NCBI GenBank assembly: GCA_021396245.1
Contig: WNYE01000023.1
Span: 186,001-250,000, forward strand
DNA: 64,000 nt
Reading direction: 5' to 3'
From: Sporothrix humicola
Taxonomy: Eukaryota; Ascomycota; Sordariomycetes; Ophiostomatales; Ophiostomataceae
Numbering within the stretch: the first letter of the stretch is position 1; the number at the start of each line of letters is the position of its first letter. The notes beneath the pieces were generated by a model. It did no database searches and was not told where the DNA came from. It saw nothing but the letters and a program-made list of their open reading frames with translations. This document shows positions 43,101 through 56,336 of the stretch, piece after piece. Made by a program: the position numbers and the translations under genes.

Positions 43101-46100
43101 CCCGGACGCATACAGGTCCGCTATCCTATTTTTCGACCCGGCCGGACCTACGGTGACTGGCTAAGGACACTCGTGGTCGATTTGTTGGCGAAACCGCAGA
43201 ATCATTTCGGCGAGATTCTGTACGAATCGCTGTCACGAACAGCAAGGGGCAACGACTTGGCCGTGGCTGAGTTTCTGCTGCCATACATGGTTGTTCATGT
43301 CGTGACGGGCACTCGTAGCACTGACGAAGACCGCGAGCGGATTATGCTCGAGCTGCAGCGTATCTCTCTGTACCAACCACCCGACGAAGCCCCAGCTGCC
43401 GACCGAGAACAGGCAAAGCTATTTTATGATGCTGTGTTCCGTGTGATCGAGTACGCCTTTGTCTGGCTGCGAAGCTGCATCCACCACGACAAACCAACGG
43501 GGGTGGCACACATGGAAAGGTTTATCGAGGCGTTTCCTGCCGAAGTGCTGTCGCAAAAGGCGCTTTACTGCAAAGATTATGCGCGGGCCATGTTCTTCCT
43601 CGAGCCCGTGGCAATGGCGACCGTTCCCGAAGACAACGTGGAAGAGACGGCACGGCGAGACAAGGCAGAGTCGGACATGATTGATATCTACGCACAAATC
43701 GACGACCCAGATTACCTGGGCGGCATTATGTCCAAGGTCGGCAGTTTTGTGGAAATGAACACATATCGAAAGGCCCTGCTCGAGCAAAAGGCTGGCCGGT
43801 GGGAGTCGGCGACGACATGGCACTTGTCTGACCTGAGCTCGGAGCCAGATAATGTCGATATCCAGGCACGCGTCCTGAAATGCTTCTTGGAGGCTGGTCA
43901 TCATGGTGAGTGGCTAAATTCTATTTTCTTTATAATTATCGGTTTAAGCGCATACTAACGCATGAAGACGCACTTTTGGCGAGAGTTGACGGTATGAATC
44001 TCGAAGAGGCACCTGCGGGCACAATCAGCAAAGTGCTGCCTCTGGCCTTGGAGGCATCGTGGGCCACTTTCCAGTGGAACAAGCTGGATGCAATGGTGCC
44101 GATCTACAAAGGCGACACCTTTGACATTTTCAACGTTGGCGTGGCCAATGCGCTGTCACATCTTCAACGGCAGAACATGGAGGAATTCGACACGGCGCTG
44201 GACAAGATTGTGGACCGGGTGGCGTCGTCGATGTCGTACTCAACAACGACGTCGCTTCAAGCATGCCATGAGGCCATGCTTCGGGCACATGTAGTCACCG
44301 ATCTTCGACTTATTACTTCGGTGACACGCTCGGAGGCCGATGCGATGGAGCGGCGGTCGAGCGGCCAAGGCCCCAAGAAGACGCAAACAGCCTTGGCCAC
44401 GCTGGTACAACGGCTGGACCTCCTCGAAGATGTCGGCGACAAGCGGTATCTGCTCGGACTGCAGCGGGCAGCCATGGAGTCACTACGGCCGATTTACGGA
44501 GACAAGGAGATCTCGACACTGTGGCTCCTCAGTGCGCGCCTTGCACGCAAGACGGGCGCAAACGGTGAGTGCCTCAAGGCCATTGCACATGCGCGGCAGC
44601 TCGGCGATCCCGTAGCCGAAGTGGAGAATGCACGGCGACAGTGGGCATGGGGCGGCAGACACCAGGCCATTACGGAACTGCGGATCGCCATCGGCCGCGG
44701 GCTGTCCGGCAACAACGAGGGCGATGGCATTGGCTCGTTTGGGCAAAAATGGTCTACACACGAGGCGGCACCGCTGGCTGCTCGTGCAGGGTTGCTGCTG
44801 ACACGGTGGCTGGACGCCAGCGGAGAGACGTCGAGGCTGGCTTTGCGAGAGAGCTACAAGGAGCTATCAAGCAAGTACAGCGACTGGGAAAAGAGCCACT
44901 ACTTCTTGGGACGGCACTACAAAAAGGTGCTCGAATCGGAACAAGCGCTCAAGCCGGACGAGCAGAGTGACGCGTACCTGATTGGCAATCTCGCACGGCT
45001 GGAAATCGAAAGCTACCTGCGGGCGGCGCGGCTGGGTACCAAGTACCTGCACATGACGTTGCCACGGTTTCTTACGGTGTGGCTCGAGCTCGGCTCGCAG
45101 ATCAACAAGCCGCCCGAGGAGAAGGCGGCGATTGCGCCGGACCTCCTGAAACGGCGCGAGGAGGTCCTGGCAAGCCTTCATCGTCGGCTGTTGAAGCACG
45201 TGGAGCGGCTGCCGGCGTATATCTTTTACACGTCGTTGCCGCAGCTTGTGGCCCGAATCAACCACCCTCGCCGCGATGTGTCGCGGATCCTCGAGCAGAT
45301 CATCACCAAGGTTGTGCGGGCTTATCCACGACAGGCGGCGTGGAGCACATTCGGTGTGATGACGGCACGGCCCAAGACGCATCCGATCAAGAAGCCGGCT
45401 GAGAGGCTCATTGGAGCGATGGCAGAAGGCACATCGGACAATTTCAAGGCCGTTTTAAAGTCGGGAGTCAACCTAGCCGACGAGCTCGTCAAGGTGGGCC
45501 GCAAGGGCAACTACCGGGCCAACGGCTCGACCAAGGCAGTCAGTTTGGCGCGGGACATGAACTTCAAGATGAACCAGTCGTTTGACCTTGTGGTGCCGAT
45601 TGCGAGGTGCCTGACGGCGGTGTTGCCGGGGCGGTCAGTCAATATGGGCATTGTGGGCGGCGTGGCATCGACATCGGCATCAGCTCCGGTGGGCGGCGTC
45701 TCAACTGCGATGAACACGGCAGCCGGGATGATGGCAACGGCTGCAGCCGGGCCTGCGCCGGCTAGTTCTACGAGCAACAGTGCGGCAGCAACGGCGCTGC
45801 TGGCACACAATGCCTTCGCATCGGACGTGATTACGATTCAGTCGTTCCAGGACGAGGTGTTAATTTTGGGGTCCTTGGCACAGCCGCGCAAGCTCACAAT
45901 CCGTGGCTCGGACGGACGGCTGTACGACATCCTGCTCAAACCCAAGGACGACATGCGGACAGACCAGCGGATCATGGAGGTCAACGCGCAAATCAACCAG
46001 GCACTGCGCAAGGACACGGAAGCGACGCGGCGGCAGCTCTCGATCCGGACATATGCAGTGACGCCGCTCAACGACGACTGCGGCATCATCGAATGGGTGC

Positions 46101-46906
46101 TGGGTCTCAAGACGCTCAGAGAAATCCTGCGGCCATACTACGATCTGCGGCGCACACAAGTTCAGCCCCGGCCGCCCGAGCCGCTCGAGATCCAGAAGAT
46201 GCTAACCGAAGCCGGCGCACCCAAACTGCGGGTCAACACGTTTACGACGGTCGTGCTGCCGTCGTTCCCGCCCGTCCTGCAAGAATGGTTCATGCGGCGG
46301 TTCCCCTATCCAGCCGCATGGTTCACGGCACGGCTCCGATTCACGCGGTCGGCAGCAGTGATGTCGATGACGGGCGCCGTGCTGGGCCTCGGCGACCGGC
46401 ACTGCGAGAACGTGCTGGTGGACGAAGACAGCGGCGGCGTGATGCACGTAGACTTCAACTGTCTGTTTGAAAAGGGCCGGCTGTTTACGCAGCCCGAGAC
46501 CGTGCCGTTCCGACTGACGCAAAACATGCGCACGGCCATGGGCATCTGCGACGACCGCGGGCCCTTCCAGCGGTCGTGCGAGCTGACGCTGCAGATGATG
46601 CGCGAGCAGGAAGAGACGCTGCTGGCCGTCCTCGAAGCGTTTATCCACGACCCAACGCTGGACCTGCAGGCGGACCCGCGCGGCGGCGGACAACAGCAGC
46701 ATGCAGCGGCGCGGCAAAAGCCGCCGCCCGTCGTCAAGCTGGACCCGCAGAGTGTGGTCAAGAACATCAAGCGGCGGATCAACGGTCTACTTTTGGAGGA
46801 GACGATTCCTCTGGGCGTGGAAGGCCAGGCGCGCGAGCTGATCAAGCAGGCGACGGACGCGACGAATCTGTCGGCCATGTACATTGGATGGGCGCCTCAT
46901 TGGTAG
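40160..46906 (+). CDS. mec1: ATR/Mec1-type checkpoint kinase (UvsB/MUS-9)
   Basis: Seven exons: 40160-40419, 40488-40904, 40964-41122, 41185-41281, 41338-41829, 41907-43905 and 43968-46906, all introns 56-77 nt with GT..AG and in frame (2120 aa). This PI3-kinase-like Ser/Thr kinase signals replication stress and single-stranded DNA, activating the S-phase and G2/M checkpoints in the nucleus with its Ddc2/ATRIP partner. The N-terminal ~1150 residues look like HEAT-type helical repeats, followed by the FAT region. The kinase domain has PRKLTIRGSDG, ILLKPKDD (Lys1799), catalytic GLGDRHCENV (Asp1951, His1953, Asn1956) and HVDFNCLFEKG (Asp1970). The FATC tail ends YIGWAPHW. Residues about 1701-1760 are an Ala/Ser/Gly-rich insertion between FAT and kinase. 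It is somewhat shorter than yeast Mec1 (2368 aa), so the N-terminus could be incomplete. The symbol follows yeast; Aspergillus uses uvsB. Confidence 0.95.
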
Positions 46907-49900
46907 AGAGCGTGGGGAGAAAAAATAGGAGACAAAATGGGGGACAAGACGTGGGACAAGGTGGGGGTTGGATGGATGAAGGACCTTGGATATGTTTACA
47001 CATTCAGAGCACACTTTGTATATTGCATATATTACCACACACTCCGGGACTATGGATAGATAGATGGGCACAGGTATGGATGAAAATAATGAATACAAAC
47101 AGTCACATTGCAGAGGCAAATCAATATACGAGTGCGGTTTTACTTTCCCATCACGATAACAGCAGGCGCTGCATGACAACGGCGCAGCTCGGAGCAAAGC
47201 TTGCTGTATTTGGCAGGCGGTGTTGTGTGAGGATTTGTAAAAGAGTGTGTAGTGTGTGCTCCGTACTGTGGAAGTGAATGAAACGACTGCCTGTGTTGAT
47301 TACGTCGTCTGTCGGCTGTCGTCTTGGCCCAGTGTCCGAGCGTACTTTCCTGATGTCAGCGGCGCAGGGCAGTGCAGGGGAGGAGCTGGATGCAAGAGTA
47401 CTTAGTCGAGAGTATGTACGAAGTCAAAGGGAAGAGCGACAGAGCCCAAAGACAAGAATAGAATACGAGGTGGGGGATCGAATCGATGCCAAGGAAGGTG
47501 TAAGTCCAGGTCCAGGTAACAGGTGTGATCACGGGTGGTCAGGAAAGAAGCTCCCAAAAGCGAGAAGCGAAAAGAGGGGAAGCTCGGCAAGCTGGAAGGC
47601 TGGAGGGAAGCTACGATGGATAGCGTCGAGTGCACACATCGTACGCGCAGTACGACTGGCTGGTCATTCGTTCTGCAAGTCTTGGCCAGGAACAAGGCAG
47701 GTACAGGGAAAAGATGCAGGAATAGCGGGCGATCTTTTGTGATAGGTACCTGCCTTAAGCCGAACCAAAGAGCCAAAGTTTGGGAAGGTGGACGGTCGTA
47801 CCTGGCAGTTGTTTGATTTTTAAGTATGACTCTCCGACTTTACGAAGTGATGATGGAATCAGCTGAGCGGGCGATCAGGCTGGGCTGGGGAAGGAGGGGT
47901 AAGCAAGAGAGCAACGTCACTGGGAAGGAGCGAAGAGCAGCACTCGACAAAACGAGAAAGCGAGAAAGAGCACTGGGGAAGGAAGGCGCGTCTGTGGCGA
48001 CTGAGAGTTACGAGATTGTGACCCGATATGCGTGTTTGAGAATGCGTTTTTTTTTTCTCCTCTTGCGATTTTCTTTCGTATCATTGTCATCATAGGATCA
48101 ATCACGAAAAGGGTGAAACAAATAGATAAAAGCTCGCCACCGTGGTGATGACGACAAATATCTCGGACACAAGATGGGGGACAAGATCGGCCGTGTATAT
48201 CCGATATTCTCTTGTTCTTCTTCTATTTCTCTCATCTCGACCGGCGATTGCAATTGCGTGGTCTTCTTTTGATTTTGGAGCATCAATGTATGATCAGTGA
48301 TCATATGTCCCTCGTAAAGACCCAAAAAACCCTTGGTGGGGGGAAACAAAAGAGGGGACGTGCGCTGGTGCGTGCATTTGTCAACCGCGGACGCTGCGGA
48401 GAAAGAACATGAAGTACGACGTACTCTGTACAGAGCAAAGGAGAAAGCTGATGGAGGGTAAGAGGATCGAGGGTCGGGAATGCAGGATGGAAACTACACA
48501 GCAAAATGAATGCGGTGGTGTTTCGAGTGTGCAACTTTCTCACCTTTCGACCCGATTTACAATAGAGTGGTGAGCACACAAATGCACTTTCCGCTTTTGT
48601 CATACCGCTCTTTCCGGTTTCTTTCTCTCCTTGCCCGGTTGATGACGCTCAATCAGATGCACTGTATTTACGGCGTGTCCAGGGGTCGACATCAGCCTTT
48701 TTGATCCTCCGGTGTTCCTTTCCATCCTCTCACTTGGCCTCTGCATTTGTCAGATTCTAGAATCGGTGCAACGCGGTGTTTCGATCAACAGTGTTTTGTA
48801 TGTATTTCGTCTTCATGACATGGATCGGCCACGGGTTTCCCGGTTTTCATAGGATTCAAGTGTGCTCTTTTTTCGTCTTCTTCCACGTCTTTTATTTTTC
48901 ATCTTGTCTCACTGCCGTCTGTTCCATCAATTCAGGAACCAGGCAAACAGGCACAGATCGAGCGATAGGGACGACGATATGGGCGCTGATTGGTCGCCCA
49001 GTGGTTTCGGCCGTGTTAGTGATCTTGTTAGTGACTGTGCTAGTTGGTTGTGTGAGTGGGAGTGAGCCGCCCATAAGACGGCCGTTATCAACGCATCGCA
49101 CGCCATGTTTGGATATTAAATGGATGATGAATCTTGCAGGTCAGATAATTGAAAAAATAAAAGCAGAGGGGAAAAAAAATTCGAACCAAAGGGCCGCAAC
49201 GTTGACAACGTGGAAACGTGGGGTGGCAAAACGTGAGATAATTGAATTTCTAATTCCAGAAAGACATGTCAGGCACAGGAATGCAAATTGCAACCCTTGA
49301 AACGAAGTGTCTTGGTGAAGGAGCCTTGATATCAAATTCACAAAAACAGGTGTGGCAGACGAAGCTGACCGTTTTAGCATTCTCGGTGGTCCGGCAGTCA
49401 ATTGCCTTTTTCTGCGATCACAAAGGATCCTCCGGAGAGTGCCAGAATGCGTACCACTTGTTCGCGAACTGTGGATGCCTTCTCTTGGAATTCTGGTGCT
49501 CTGGTGGTCTAGTCTTCTGTCCAGTTCTACGCAGTATCTTCGTTCCTTTTTCTAATTTGTCTTGCGATCCTTCTGCCGTGGCTGCCGAGAAAAAAAGAGG
49601 AGAACCTTGAAGGGGACAGGGATCAGAAGAATGAATATGTAATAGGGAGGAGGAGACAACTGGAGCTTCCAAACAACGTGCTCAACGGCTGTGCCCCAGG
49701 TGGCGTTGTTTCGCTGTCTTGCCGTCTCTCTGTCTTTCCGTCTAGTTGTTTCGTCGTTGCGTGGCTTTCTTGGTGGCTGCGTGGCTGTTGCGTGGCCCTC
49801 CTTGTTCCGGACTCTCCTCGAAGTAAAATTGACTACATACTGTTATTTTTGTGTGCCTCGTGTGCCTCGTGTGCCTGCCTACGCTGAGACATTGCCGATC

Positions 49901-50667
49901 ATCTAGGAACAAGGCAGCCTTTTGAGAGTGCTTCTGGAGTGCAAAGCGTGTCCAACATGCTTTTGTTTCCCTTCGGACGCGAGGGATGGTTAGGCCCAAT
50001 TATGGTCGAAACCGGTCACACCGCAAGATGAGAGATTCAGAGACAGGAGAGGGCAAAAGCACGTTTGAGAGTGGAATGTGGCAATGATGGGCAGTGGAAA
50101 AGAAGCAATCGAAGAGTGTAGAAGGAGAATTAGGAAAGAAAGAAAAAAAGAATAAGAGAATAAAATGAGGAGCGGCACCGGAGGGAGTGGGTAAGACAGC
50201 GAGCCTTGCCGTCGACGGACTATTGTTTTTTTCTTCGAGTTAAACGCTGAAGTAAGACAAATGGAAAGAGTTAGAATGGGCTCGAGGGCAACGAAGCGAA
50301 AAGAGATGGACGTCGACGATGGACGTCAAGGTCTGGACTTGGATTTCTTGCACCATGTCTCGACAGTCTCGATACAACGGGCATGACAATGTCCGGAGGA
50401 GGCCGAGAACGAGAGCGAGGGGATATGCAAACAATGTGCGTCGCAGGGTAGAATGGTAGGGGATATGTGACAGTACGACTTCTCTTAAATATCGCGAGAT
50501 GAAATGCCGGATGCCATTTATCGCAGTACCACATTTGGCTTTTCACTTTCTTGTCTGTGACATCACCAACCGGTTTTTGATAAAACACGACACCACACGG
50601 CGTGAAAAGAAGGCCACAAGACCACAAGACCACTTAACACCACATTTGTTTTGTTTGTGGTCCGTGT

Positions 50668-51966
50668 TACTCCGTACTCCGAGGATGCGACGCGTTGTTG
50701 CAACTCTGTTTGCGACTCTGCTCTGCCAGTGTTTTGATATTGCGTGTGTTTTGCGTGTAAGTGATGCTGCAAGTGCTACAAGTCAGTGGACTGCCAGTCG
50801 AAATCGGATAGCCCAATTGGGCAATTGTCCGCTGGCAACCGCAACATCCGAAAAGTGGGCTTGGACGAGGGCATGTGCGGACAAGGGTCCTGGACCAGTG
50901 GATGTTAGGTGGGTCTGCGATAATAATAGTGGAGGACAGTGGAGCTGTTTGGGGGAGAAAGAGGAAAACAGAAAGGCAACAAGAAAACCAAGACCCTGGA
51001 AGCATTCTTGCCTTCACTGACATCCACAGCGTTGCAGCTGACGATACACCGCTGCGAGCACTCAAAACAGTGGCGGCGAAAAGAAGGATGAGGAGCCTCA
51101 GGCCAGACCGCAAAAGTGCGTAGTAGACCGCCTGTTGGAGATGCTGCAAAAGTGACACATCGTCTGCAAAAGAGCCATTTAATGTCTGCATGCTGTCTTC
51201 TTGTAATAGTACGACTTACTTACTCCGTATATGAGCTATTGCATGCATTCTGTGCGGTGTTTGCTGTCTCTTCTGCAGCAGATCGAGGCCAGTGTTGCAG
51301 CACGTCGCAGTGCTTGTCGTGGAATAAAGTCGAATAACATCCTCGTCAGGAACAAAAAGTCCGGCGATGCGACTGTAGAAGCCGACAATGCCCGGTCTGG
51401 CCCGAGATGAGGTGAGAGATAGGGGTCTTACAGACGCTCAGAGGTAAGGGTAGTCCAGGGTAGGTCAGAGGTAATAATAGCACTGCAGTTACAGCGTATT
51501 ACAGCGCAGCCACTGTTACATCACAGAAACACAACATCAGCCCTTGTCCTCGAGGCGGTCACGGGGAGCGTTATGATGCATCATAAAAAGACAGGAGAAC
51601 AAGAATAAAAAGACGACCGTTTCGAGCGATGTGCGTGGAGAGCAGGGGATGAGATGAGGAGGATGAAAAGGACAAGAAAAAAGACAAGGAAAAAGAAATG
51701 AGGATCAGAGAGTGAGGGGAGAAATTGAGAAAATGAAGGAGAAATCAAAGAAAAAGAAAAGAAATCGACGAGAAAAAAGAAGAAAACAAAAAAAGAACAA
51801 AAAAGGGTCCTTATCCTTGCGGTCAACCACGAGGTCATCTGCGGCAACTGTGGGCAGCCGCTGTCAATATGGTCATTTGTCGTTTTTTTGTCACGTTTCT
51901 CCTGTTTATTTTCTTTTCTCGTCGAATTTTGCTTTCTTTTTCGAGCATCACCCTCTGTACTCCGTA
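50668..51966. promoter_or_regulatory. Cluster of three TACTCCGTA motifs
   Basis: Plus-orientation copies at 50668-50677, 51221-51229 and 51958-51966 in the gene-poor region, at 553- and 737-bp spacing. Function unknown. Confidence 0.4.
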
Positions 51967-54270
51967 GTTTCTGCACTTTTTTCTTTTCGTATTCCCCTCT
52001 TGCCACGCGATCAAACGGTCAATGGTCTGATTGTGGTGCAAAAGTGTTGCTTTTACTCGTTGTTGTGTGGTCATGGCCTTTCTTTTTTCCTTCTTCTGTC
52101 TCATTCTTCCCCTGACGAGTGTCTCACTCTTGGCCTCTTTTTGCTGTCGCTGCATGCAACTGTCCACACGATCTCGACCTAGAACCCTTCGAATGCAGTG
52201 CGTTTTTCTGTGAAGAGGCTGTTGAGTGATGTGTGATGGTGTGCAGTTCTGTGCATCAATACTCTGTGCATTGCAGTATTTTTGGTGCATTGCAGCTGCA
52301 GTTGAGACATACAGGCAAGACAATTGAAAACAATTGCAGGGACAGTGAGACAACAAGCGCTTTCAAGGTGTGCTTTTTTCAACGCCTCTTGACCTTTTTA
52401 GCAGCCTTTCTTACCTTTCCTTGTCTCGCGGTCCAATGGCGCGTCCCGACGCTGTCCGTTCCTTCACACCATTCCAAGGGCACAAAGGCAAAGAAGACCA
52501 CTCATATTTTCTGGCGGCAAGCCAGGCTAGGAGAATAATGCTGCGAAATAATTATCATTACTGCTCAGTAGACTCCAACGTTGTAGAAGGAGAAAAAGAC
52601 GGTGAACACGAGACATGGCCAACGAAAATAAGGCCAAACACAGGTGAGACATGCGGCGACGAAAAGACGGCAAAAAGACGTTGAGAGACGTTGTGAGTTG
52701 TCAGTTGCAGCATAGATGGAGACGTCAATCGGAGGAGAGTCGGAGAAGTCGGAGACTGCGGTGAGATGGGAATGGGAATGGAGAATGAGTATGCCTCGTA
52801 CCCGATGACCGTCTACTCAAGGTTGAGCTTTACGTTATTTTCGGCTACATCAAACACCGGTGCAAGAATATCCATGGCATCCAGGGCATCCATGCGAAGA
52901 TCCTGATAAACTCTTGACAGGGTCTTGATAGAACCCATGACAAAAAGGATCAGTAAGGACAAGAGGGAATAGAAAGGCCAAGAAGAGGAGACAGAGAAAA
53001 GAAAGAGGAGAAGATGGTCAGTATTGAAAGATGAAAGAGGGGAAGCTGAGAAGAGGAAAGCTTCGAGACGCCCCGCTTCAGTCGAGAGTATCCACGAGGC
53101 GATGGTCGAAAAGGCGAGTTGCTGATTCGAGTAATGGAGGGGCAGAGAACAAAGGGTCTGATATCAGAGAGGGTCACAGATGATCACAGACGATGAGGGG
53201 ACGATGACAAAAAGGACAAGAACGGAATACGGACTGCGAACTGTGGGCTACGAGAGCGGAAGAGGCAGATCGAGGGTTGGTGGAGGATCATGAATAAGAG
53301 GGGATGCTGATACTCAGTAAAGTCGATGTGGATGAAAGAGGAGCTCCAATGACAAGGATTGAGCTCTTGGAGCTGGGCTGCGGAGACAGAGAGGAAAGAG
53401 TCAAAAAGAAGAGAGAGAAAATAAAAGAGGGACAAGAGAAGAGTGCACACAGCCGGCAAGCGAGGCAAGGGAGGGCTGAAAGAAGAAATCGCAATTTTAA
53501 AAGTGTCCGATGATGTGCGGCAAATGGGACGGTGCGGCATGGTCAGGTGCCGGGGTGACAAGGACGGCGAGAGGGTGAAGAAGCGAAAGAGGAGATGGAG
53601 TTAAAGTGATGCGTCATGAAAAGACGAAAAAGAAAAGAGGAGTACACATTGCTGCCAATATCGCAAAGAAGAAGGGCGTGTTGACGACCAAAATGGCTAG
53701 ATGGGTTGCTCGCCGAAATTGGACCCAGATGGAGGCTCGATAAGGTACGGCGTCGAGGGATAAGATGAGATGAAATGGAGGCGAAATGGCAATGGACGAC
53801 GATGATGGACTGGAGAAAGTACGACGTATGGATGAAATGGAGTTCTCGAGGGTCTTGGTGAGAACGTGCGCGATCAACAGTTGCGCAGTGGAGTCCGTGG
53901 GAAAGGAAAGAAAGAAAAGGGATTCAACAAAAAGAGAAAGAGGCCGTCCATGATCCACAGTCAATCACTATCGTGAAGGCAAAGAACAAAGAAAACAATC
54001 AAGCAAAAAGGAAGGAATACAGACCACAGCGGGACGATCAGCGGGCCTGGGACCAGGGCTATTCAGCTGGACCGGACGGGCAAGAGCACAGGCAATAACC
54101 CAGCAGCGGGAGGGAAGGCACAGACATTGCGCAGGTACGAATTATCTTTAGCACGGCTTTCTGCTGTCAGGTACAAGCGCAACGAGGGACAGCTCCCATG
54201 TACTACTGCCAGGCACACAGGGACAGAAAGTACTTCCACTTCTACGCCTTGTCAAAACGCCCGCCGAAGA

Positions 54271-54370
54271 CGATGCAAGACTATGCAAAACGATGCACAA
54301 CGATGCGAGGCGATTGACAATAGCGCGCGACGGACAGTGACGGGCAGTGACGGACGGCGACGGACAACGA
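54271..54370 (+). repeat. Diverged 10-bp tandem array
   Basis: Ten successive 10-bp blocks: the first five resemble CGATGCAAAA, one is degenerate (TAGCGCGCGA), and the last four resemble CGGACAGTGA. The period is exact with no indels. It is non-coding as far as I can tell. Confidence 0.75.
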
Positions 54371-56306
54371 CCATCTGTGAGCGAGCCCCAAGTGATTTTC
54401 GATGATGCGACGCCGACGCAATGTTGGGCACAAATGGGGATGCCGATGGAGGCCGTCGTTGACAAATCGAGACTGACAAGCTGAATTTGACAGCCGTCCA
54501 TTAACCAGTAGTTGGTAGCATCGTCGAACAAAGTCTAGAATCCAGACCTTTGCTTTCCCGTCGCTTTCCGGCACTGAAACGACATCCTCGTCGTTGTGTC
54601 CGTTGTGTCCCGACCAGACCGTCTATGCTTCAAGAGATTGTCCCTGGTACGATGTACGTCGTAGTATTTTTCCGATACACTGCAAATTGTAAAGATGCGG
54701 TGAACAATCGTGGAGAAGAGGCTGTATCAAAAGCAGTTTAGAGGCTGGTCTTGTCCCATATCGTGGAGGCGCCACAACACACTAACATCACGAAAACCAC
54801 TAAAAAGGACAGGGTTTAGGAGCACAGGTCACAAGGCCACGATTTTCTGGACCTCTGAACCTGGTTCCTGCATGGGGTGCGGCCAAGGAACGTGCGGCAG
54901 GAGCAGATGGACAGGGGTCAGAAGAGTGAGAAGACAGAGAGCAGAACAGAGGAAAGAACGACCCCGCCAGCGTAAATGTGAGCACCCCCAGTTTACTGCC
55001 CCTGTAAAGAGAGAAAGACGCTGGCTAACACTTGCATACAAAGTGCAGGAAGGTGCATCGCACTTGCATCAACATTCATCGACGTGCATCAGCTTTGCAG
55101 TAGGTTGCAGCAGCACCTGCATTCGACCTGCAGTAGGGCACATCCCCAAGGCACATCAGTGGAAGGAGGCTGCACCCCCTGTAGCCAACGAGAGACAGGC
55201 AAACAGAAAGGGCACAGTAAAAGGACCAAAAACAGACTGAAGACGTGCAGCACGCCAATGCGGGCTGAAATTGCAGTCTCAACCTTTTTTTTTTCTTTTC
55301 TTGCAGTTTTGATAGTTGCGGTGAGGACTGCGACAACGGAAGAAGAAAGAAAAGGTGTGAAAAAAAAAAATGAAAAAGAAAACGAAAATAAAGACACAAC
55401 AGACTGGAGAAAGGATGCGGGGACAACTCAGAGGTGCATATGCCCAGATGTGTGTACAAAGTGACTGCAATTGCATATATGGAGAACAAGATGCAGAGCC
55501 TCTTGCGCGGCAGCCGATGAATATTACTCGTTGTTGACATTGTCTTATCTTGTCGCAAGTCTGCACTCAGCATATCGCCATCGAGTCTATGACGCTTCTC
55601 TGTTTCAGCGTGCGGAGACAACGTATCCGTTGACGAGACGGGCAAAATAAAAAGAGGGCTGCTGTGTAAAAGAGGGTAAGAAGAGGGGCGAGAGGGGAAA
55701 TGATCGAGAACCTGAACTAGGAGACTTCGATGTAGAATGTGACGAGAGAAGAAGAAAGGAAAATCGACGAGACTTGGAGACTTTACCAGGATTGGGCAAG
55801 AATGGCCAAGCTACGATCAAGTGCGGAAGCAACGACGAGGACAGCGGAAGACAACAAAACCTGATGGCAACCACGATGGGATTTGCCTGCAAAGTGGTGT
55901 GGTGGTGTGGTTGCGCTGAAAGAAAGTGGTGGTGTGGTGGCGGTGTTTTTTCTTTTCTTTTCTAGGCGAGGGGAAAAGCTAAGGCTCCAGCGGTCGCTGG
56001 CGGTGTGGCGGTCGTCCACCGTCGCTGTTCGTTGCTGTCCGCCAGTGTTAGTGGTTGCTGTTGCTGTTGCCATCGCTGCCACTGGTGTCACTGGTCTTGG
56101 CGAGATGGCGGCTTCCCCTCTCTCCTTTCCTCTTTGGGACACATCTAGGTGGCCGCACTTGGTCGCACTTGCCCGCTCTTGGTCGTTCTCGCTGTTCTGG
56201 GTGGTCTGGCCCCTTGGCCCAAGTGTCTGTACCTGCTTTTCTGTACCTGAGTGGCGAAAATAGTGAGGGGAAACTGACTGCAAAAGTACCCAAAAACCAA
56301 CGGTGA

Positions 56307-56336
56307 GTGTAAGTCAGTGTAAGTCGTTGTAAGTGA
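56307..56336 (+). repeat. 10-bp tandem repeat GTGTAAGTCA, 3 copies
   Basis: Three adjacent units with one to three mismatches each, in the gene-poor region. Each unit contains GTAAGT, a splice-donor-like string, so three potential donors lie 10 bp apart. Confidence 0.7.

Noticed and set aside
44867..46884. Minus-strand frames antisense to the ATR-type kinase
   Set aside because: Shadows of the kinase-domain exon; the sense frame carries the full catalytic and FATC motifs.
48776..49300. A 174-codon plus-strand frame with a hydrophobic stretch
   Set aside because: No ATG at its start, no signal peptide or family, and a poor composition; the membrane-like segment alone is weak evidence.
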